The notes beneath the pieces were generated by a model that saw nothing but the letters and a program-made list of their open reading frames with translations, made no database searches and was not told where the DNA came from. DNA of 64,000 nucleotides. It comes from Bog-473 sp963770645. Lineage in GTDB: Bacteria > Actinomycetota > Acidimicrobiia > Acidimicrobiales > RAAP-2. How positions within the stretch are numbered: position 1 is the stretch's first letter; each line of letters begins with the position of its first letter. Positions 60,571-64,000 of the stretch are shown in pieces. Location: positions 868,001-932,000 of the forward strand of contig CAVYQL010000003.1 of the NCBI GenBank assembly GCA_963770645.1, in the 5' to 3' direction. A program made the position numbers and the translations under genes.

Positions 60571-61410
60571 TCAATCTCCGTCACAGTTCGACCGCAGCTG
60601 TTCGCTGAAAAACTCCTTGATTGGAGGGTTCTGGCTTAGAGCGACCGGCACTAAAGTGGTGTGCACTCGCCGACACGTCGTCACTCGGTAGGCCGACAAC
60701 TCGGCCCGCGCGTCCGAGGAAGAGGATCTCCCCGGTGAGGGCGGGGCAGGGACCGCGGGTTCTGGAGGCGTGTCGGCATGAACGAGCGGACTCCTGGTGA
60801 GCAAGACCACGCTCGCAATGAGCAAGCTGAGCGCGAGCACCTCGCCGGTGAGTATTAGCGGGTGGTGGTCCAGTCGTTCGCCGAAGAGGACTATGCCTAA
60901 CACACTGGCCACCAGCGGATCGACAACCGTCAAGCCTGGCTGGGACGATGCAAGCGAACCAGCCTGGAAGGCGTTTGAAGCAAGAAAGAATGCGGCAGCA
61001 CCAGTGAGCAAGAGGACGTACGGCGACCAGTTGAGGAACACCCCTGATGGACCCTGGGACGGATGGGTGCTGAGTTCCTTTATCACGGCAGCGACGAATC
61101 CGAAGCCGGCGGCGGCGGCGACCCCGAGGAGTGCAGCCTTGCGCGTTCCGCTTGACCCGAGCCTGCCGCGACCAGGTAGATACGCAGCAGCCGCAAGGAA
61201 CCCGGCACACCCGAAGGTGACAAGGCCGGCCGAGATCCACATCGACGCCGACGCGTGAGCGCGTCCACCACTCGGTCGCGCGAGCGCCAAGAAAACACCC
61301 AGACCGACCACCATCCCCACCGCAGAAAACCCAGGCAAGGCCGATGCCAGCGGCGGCGTCGCTATCCGGAAACCAAATCGGTTCGCGGAGATCTCCGTGC
61401 GGGGTGGCAC
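60571..61410 (-). CDS. EamA/DMT-family transporter, N-terminally truncated
   Basis: A 279-residue protein with six or seven hydrophobic segments; VVGLGVFLALARPSGG, LLGVAAAAGFGFVAAVIKEL, PYVLLLTGAAAFFLASNAFQAGSLASSQPGLTVVDPLVASVLGIVLFGER match the last three-quarters of the DMT fold (second EamA half). The first two to three helices of a normal 10-helix protein are missing, and the divergent gene begins 155 bp away. Likely inactive or a broken gene. Confidence 0.65.
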   Translation of the reverse strand: MPPRTEISANRFGFRIATPPLASALPGFSAVGMVVGLGVFLALARPSGGRAHASASMWISAGLVTFGCAGFLAAAAYLPGRGRLGSSGTRKAALLGVAAAAGFGFVAAVIKELSTHPSQGPSGVFLNWSPYVLLLTGAAAFFLASNAFQAGSLASSQPGLTVVDPLVASVLGIVLFGERLDHHPLILTGEVLALSLLIASVVLLTRSPLVHADTPPEPAVPAPPSPGRSSSSDARAELSAYRVTTCRRVHTTLVPVALSQNPPIKEFFSEQLRSNCDGD

Positions 61411-61565
61411 ATCGTGCCAACTTGCACCTAAGAGGATCCCGTTGTCGCTGTCGGCTACCAGCGAGCAGGCCGAGGCTGTGCAGCCGTGCCTTGACGAGGT
61501 GACCTGACTCCCGTGACTCGCCCTTGGCGAGGAACAATGGCGGCCTGCGAGGTGTTGGCTCGGTT

Positions 61566-62585
61566 ATGAAGCGCATCGGTTTCTTATCTTTCGGCCACTG
61601 GACGCCCTCGTTGCAGTCCCAGACTCGCTCGGCGTCGGATGCTCTGCTCCAATCGATTGATCTGGCAGTCGCAGCAGAGGAGCTTGGTGCCGACGGGGCG
61701 TACTTTCGGGTGCACCACTTCGCCAACCAGCTTTCCTCGCCATTTCCGCTGCTCGCGGCCGTGGGCGCCAAGACCAGCACGATCGAGATCGGGACCGCCG
61801 TGATCGACATGCGCTACGAGAACCCCCTCTACATGGCCGAGGACGCCGGATCTGCTGACCTCATCTCGGGCGGGCGTCTACAGCTCGGCATAAGCCGTGG
61901 ATCGCCCGAGCAGGTCATCGAGGGCTACCGCTACTTCGGGTACGTACCAGAGGAGGGTACCGATCAGGCTCACATGGCCCGCGAGCACACGCGGGTCCTT
62001 TTAGAGGTCCTCAACGGCGAGGGCTTTGCCGAACCGAATCCGCGGCCAATGTTCCCCAACCCACCCGGTTTGCTTCGGGTCGAGCCACATTCCGATGGGC
62101 TGCGCGAGCGGATCTGGTGGGGGGCGGGCACCCGGAAGACTGCCGTGTGGACGGCCGAGCAGGGCTTGAACCTGATGAGCTCGACGCTTCTCGGCGAGGA
62201 CACCGGTATGCCGTTCCATCAGCTCCAAGCCGAGCAGATCGAGCGATTCCGCAAGGCCTGGGCCGAGGCCGGCCACGCCCGTGAGCCCCGCGTGTCGGTC
62301 AGCCGCAGCATTTTCCCCATCGTCAATGACCTCGACCGCACCTATTTCGGCCGCGAAGGCGACTCGCAGGACCAAGTCGGGTTTATCGACGGCGGCAAGG
62401 CGCGTTTCGGCAAAACCTACGCCGCGGACCCCGAGACGCTCATCGAGCAGCTGGCCCAGGATGAGGCAATCGCCGCCGCCGACACCCTACTCCTGACTAT
62501 TCCCAATCAGCTTGGTGTCGACTACTGCGCCCATGTGCTCGATTCGATCCTGAGCGACGTTGCGCCGGAGCTTGGCTGGCGGTGA
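61566..62585 (+). CDS. LLM-class flavin-dependent oxidoreductase
   Basis: A 339-residue luciferase-like enzyme. KRIGFLSFGHWTP, LGADGAYFRVHHFANQLSSPFPLLAAVGAKT, TAVIDMRYENPLYMAEDAGSADLISGGRLQLGISRGSPEQV and IWWGAGTRKTAVWTAEQGLNLMSSTLL fit the flavin-type luciferase family (YhbW-like). ATG at 61566 is chosen for the early conserved start. Reductase partners not nearby. Confidence 0.88.
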   Translation: MKRIGFLSFGHWTPSLQSQTRSASDALLQSIDLAVAAEELGADGAYFRVHHFANQLSSPFPLLAAVGAKTSTIEIGTAVIDMRYENPLYMAEDAGSADLISGGRLQLGISRGSPEQVIEGYRYFGYVPEEGTDQAHMAREHTRVLLEVLNGEGFAEPNPRPMFPNPPGLLRVEPHSDGLRERIWWGAGTRKTAVWTAEQGLNLMSSTLLGEDTGMPFHQLQAEQIERFRKAWAEAGHAREPRVSVSRSIFPIVNDLDRTYFGREGDSQDQVGFIDGGKARFGKTYAADPETLIEQLAQDEAIAAADTLLLTIPNQLGVDYCAHVLDSILSDVAPELGWR

Positions 62586-62631
62586 GCTTCGGGCCCCACA
62601 GAGCGGTCAAGCCGACCAGTCACGACGAGTA

Positions 62632-63660
62632 TCAAGGTGGCGCTTGCCAGTTGACCAGATTGTTACTCCTCACGATGCCAACCCGGGCGTGACCCCAGCC
62701 GCCATAGGTTGTTAGTTCGGTGCTGCCGGCGTAAGTCAGATAATCCTCGTCGTGGGGACCAACGCAGAGAAACGCAGAGTTGGCATGTTCGAAACTGACG
62801 CTCGAGATCCCGCTGCCTGAATTGAAAGACTGGCTCGGTATCACGATCTGCTGACCGTTGACCCAGTGGAGCCAGGTTGACGGCACCGATGGATCTCCTG
62901 GCCCCAGGGTGAAAATGAACGGTTGGTCGAGGGTGTTCGACGTCGCCACAAGTCGCCAGGTGCCCCCGGTTGTGACGAACTCATAGTTCTCGACGGTGTC
63001 GTTGTAAATCTGAATGTCGGGCCGGCCGACGAGGTGGAACGTACCACCGAGGGTCGGGGCCCATGCGATCTCGAAGTGCTGAGACGTGGTTCCGGCTTTG
63101 AATCCAAGAATCACCCCACGGCCGGTGAAGGCGAGTGCAGCATCAATCATCCGGTTCGCCAGCCCGTGACCGAGCGGGTGGGCGGATGACCAGAATTCCA
63201 ACGATTCATCACGGCTCGTGCGATATTCCAAACCGGAGGGCGTCTGATAGGTGACGATAAACTGGCCGGACGGATCCCGGACGATGTCGGGTGACGCGGC
63301 ATTCGTGGCAATGATACGCGGCGAGGTCCAATGCATCAGGTCCGCGCTGGACGAGACCGCCACGCTGAAGCGGACATAGGGAGGCGACTTGGTCTCGGTC
63401 ATATCGCTGTAGAGCATGTGCCATGCCTCGCCGGACCACTGCAGTGCTTGATCCTTTACGCCGACATGGGTGAACGACAGAATCGGATTGCGCAGCGCTG
63501 ACCAATCGACGGTACGGGGCGGCGTGCCAACGATGCAGTCGTGGTCGTGCCCTGGAGCAACGGTTGCCCCGGCGGGCCAGACGGGAGCGATTAGGGCTGC
63601 CAGCACTACACCGGCTTGGATGAAGATCCGCACGCGAGCACGATACCGACGACTGTCCAT
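62632..63660 (-). CDS. Secreted glycoside hydrolase-like beta-propeller (GH43/62-like)
   Basis: A 342-residue protein with signal peptide (ARVRIFIQAGVVLAALIAPVWPAGA). WSALRNPILSFTHVGVKDQALQWSGEAWHMLYSD and AASPDIVRDPSGQFIVTYQ carry Asp positions like those in five-bladed propeller arabinanases. LSFTHVGVKDQALQW includes the K-D pair near the pocket. A catalytic assignment is not certain. ATG at 63660 directly precedes the signal sequence. Confidence 0.62.
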   Translation of the reverse strand: MDSRRYRARVRIFIQAGVVLAALIAPVWPAGATVAPGHDHDCIVGTPPRTVDWSALRNPILSFTHVGVKDQALQWSGEAWHMLYSDMTETKSPPYVRFSVAVSSSADLMHWTSPRIIATNAASPDIVRDPSGQFIVTYQTPSGLEYRTSRDESLEFWSSAHPLGHGLANRMIDAALAFTGRGVILGFKAGTTSQHFEIAWAPTLGGTFHLVGRPDIQIYNDTVENYEFVTTGGTWRLVATSNTLDQPFIFTLGPGDPSVPSTWLHWVNGQQIVIPSQSFNSGSGISSVSFEHANSAFLCVGPHDEDYLTYAGSTELTTYGGWGHARVGIVRSNNLVNWQAPP

Positions 63661-63731
63661 CGAGCGCCGCGAAGCACCCGGTGGCCCTCGCCGTAGCCCA
63701 GCCGTTGATGCAACCGCGACGGGATGAGTCG

Positions 63732-63989
63732 TCAGGTCCGCTGGGCCGATGGGCGGGGGCGGACCGTGTCGTGGATGAGCATGAACCGCATCGACCAGAG
63801 CCCAGGCCGCGGCTCGGCAAGCTCGTGCCGGGACCAGAAGAACCCCGCCAATGTGACAGCGGCGGCGGCGAGCCAGCAAATGACCCCGACGGTCAAGACC
63901 CACGGCTTGGATCCCAACGACATCACGATGAGTCCCGCGATGGCAACGGCCAGACCGACGTACCCCACTCGCAGGGCCCAGACAGCCAT
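63732..63989 (-). CDS. Small membrane protein
   Basis: An 85-residue protein with two hydrophobic segments (VGYVGLAVAIAGLIVMSLG, WVLTVGVICWLAAAAVTLAGFFW) and a basic tail. Unrecognised. ATG at 63989 lies near the window edge with the upstream region mostly outside. Confidence 0.6.
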   Translation of the reverse strand: MAVWALRVGYVGLAVAIAGLIVMSLGSKPWVLTVGVICWLAAAAVTLAGFFWSRHELAEPRPGLWSMRFMLIHDTVRPRPSAQRT

Positions 63990-64000
63990 CCTCCAGTGTG

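Overview
The window is GC-rich and actinobacterial. F420-type luciferase-like oxidoreductases, a CysM-CysO-Mec cysteine pathway, MaoC hydratases, many SDRs and a mycothiol-type metal-binding protein fit an Acidimicrobiia-like organism. That placement is inferred from gene content; no rRNA is present.

Region 1, 1-30.9 kb, reads as stable chromosome. A leftward operon carries clpP, a Wzm/Wzt polysaccharide exporter, a methyltransferase and a glycosyltransferase that runs off the left edge. It is followed by tRNA-Leu(UAG), a glycerate kinase, an SDR, a PIG-V-like mannosyltransferase, an F420-type oxidoreductase coupled to an alpha/beta hydrolase, a sulfatase, a LON-domain protein, an SDR/P450 pair, two MaoC-type proteins around a DoxX membrane protein, a nitroreductase, an SRPBCC/amidohydrolase pair, rph-rdgB, a large membrane protein, a flavin oxidase, a Doc-like toxin with a small partner, cysM-cysO-mec, and smpB followed by ssrA (tmRNA).

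Region 2, about 30.86-44.5 kb, looks like a decayed island at the 3' end of ssrA. The tmRNA 3' end and its downstream sequence recur at 44.53 kb. Inside lie an integrase remnant, a GntR/membrane-protein pair, a secreted glycosidase, a TetR-controlled divergent locus of two related proteins of unknown function, and an operon of two related membrane proteins with COX3- and COX4-like proteins, followed by a P450. No intact integrase remains.

Region 3, about 44.5-64 kb, is a mosaic of unrelated single genes (methyltransferases, acetyltransferases, glyoxalase-fold proteins, HAD, STAS, secreted proteins) with a full IS110-family element, a second broken IS110 joined to a GntR remnant, and a recurring intergenic motif (core GCGAACGGGGATA). 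The complete IS110 appears to sit inside one copy of that motif, and its upstream leader can fold like a bridge RNA.

Two cautions. At least ten genes or gene remnants are split by single-base indels, most in G or C runs, so part of the apparent decay may be sequencing error. Several genes carry short tandem repeats directly at their stop codons.
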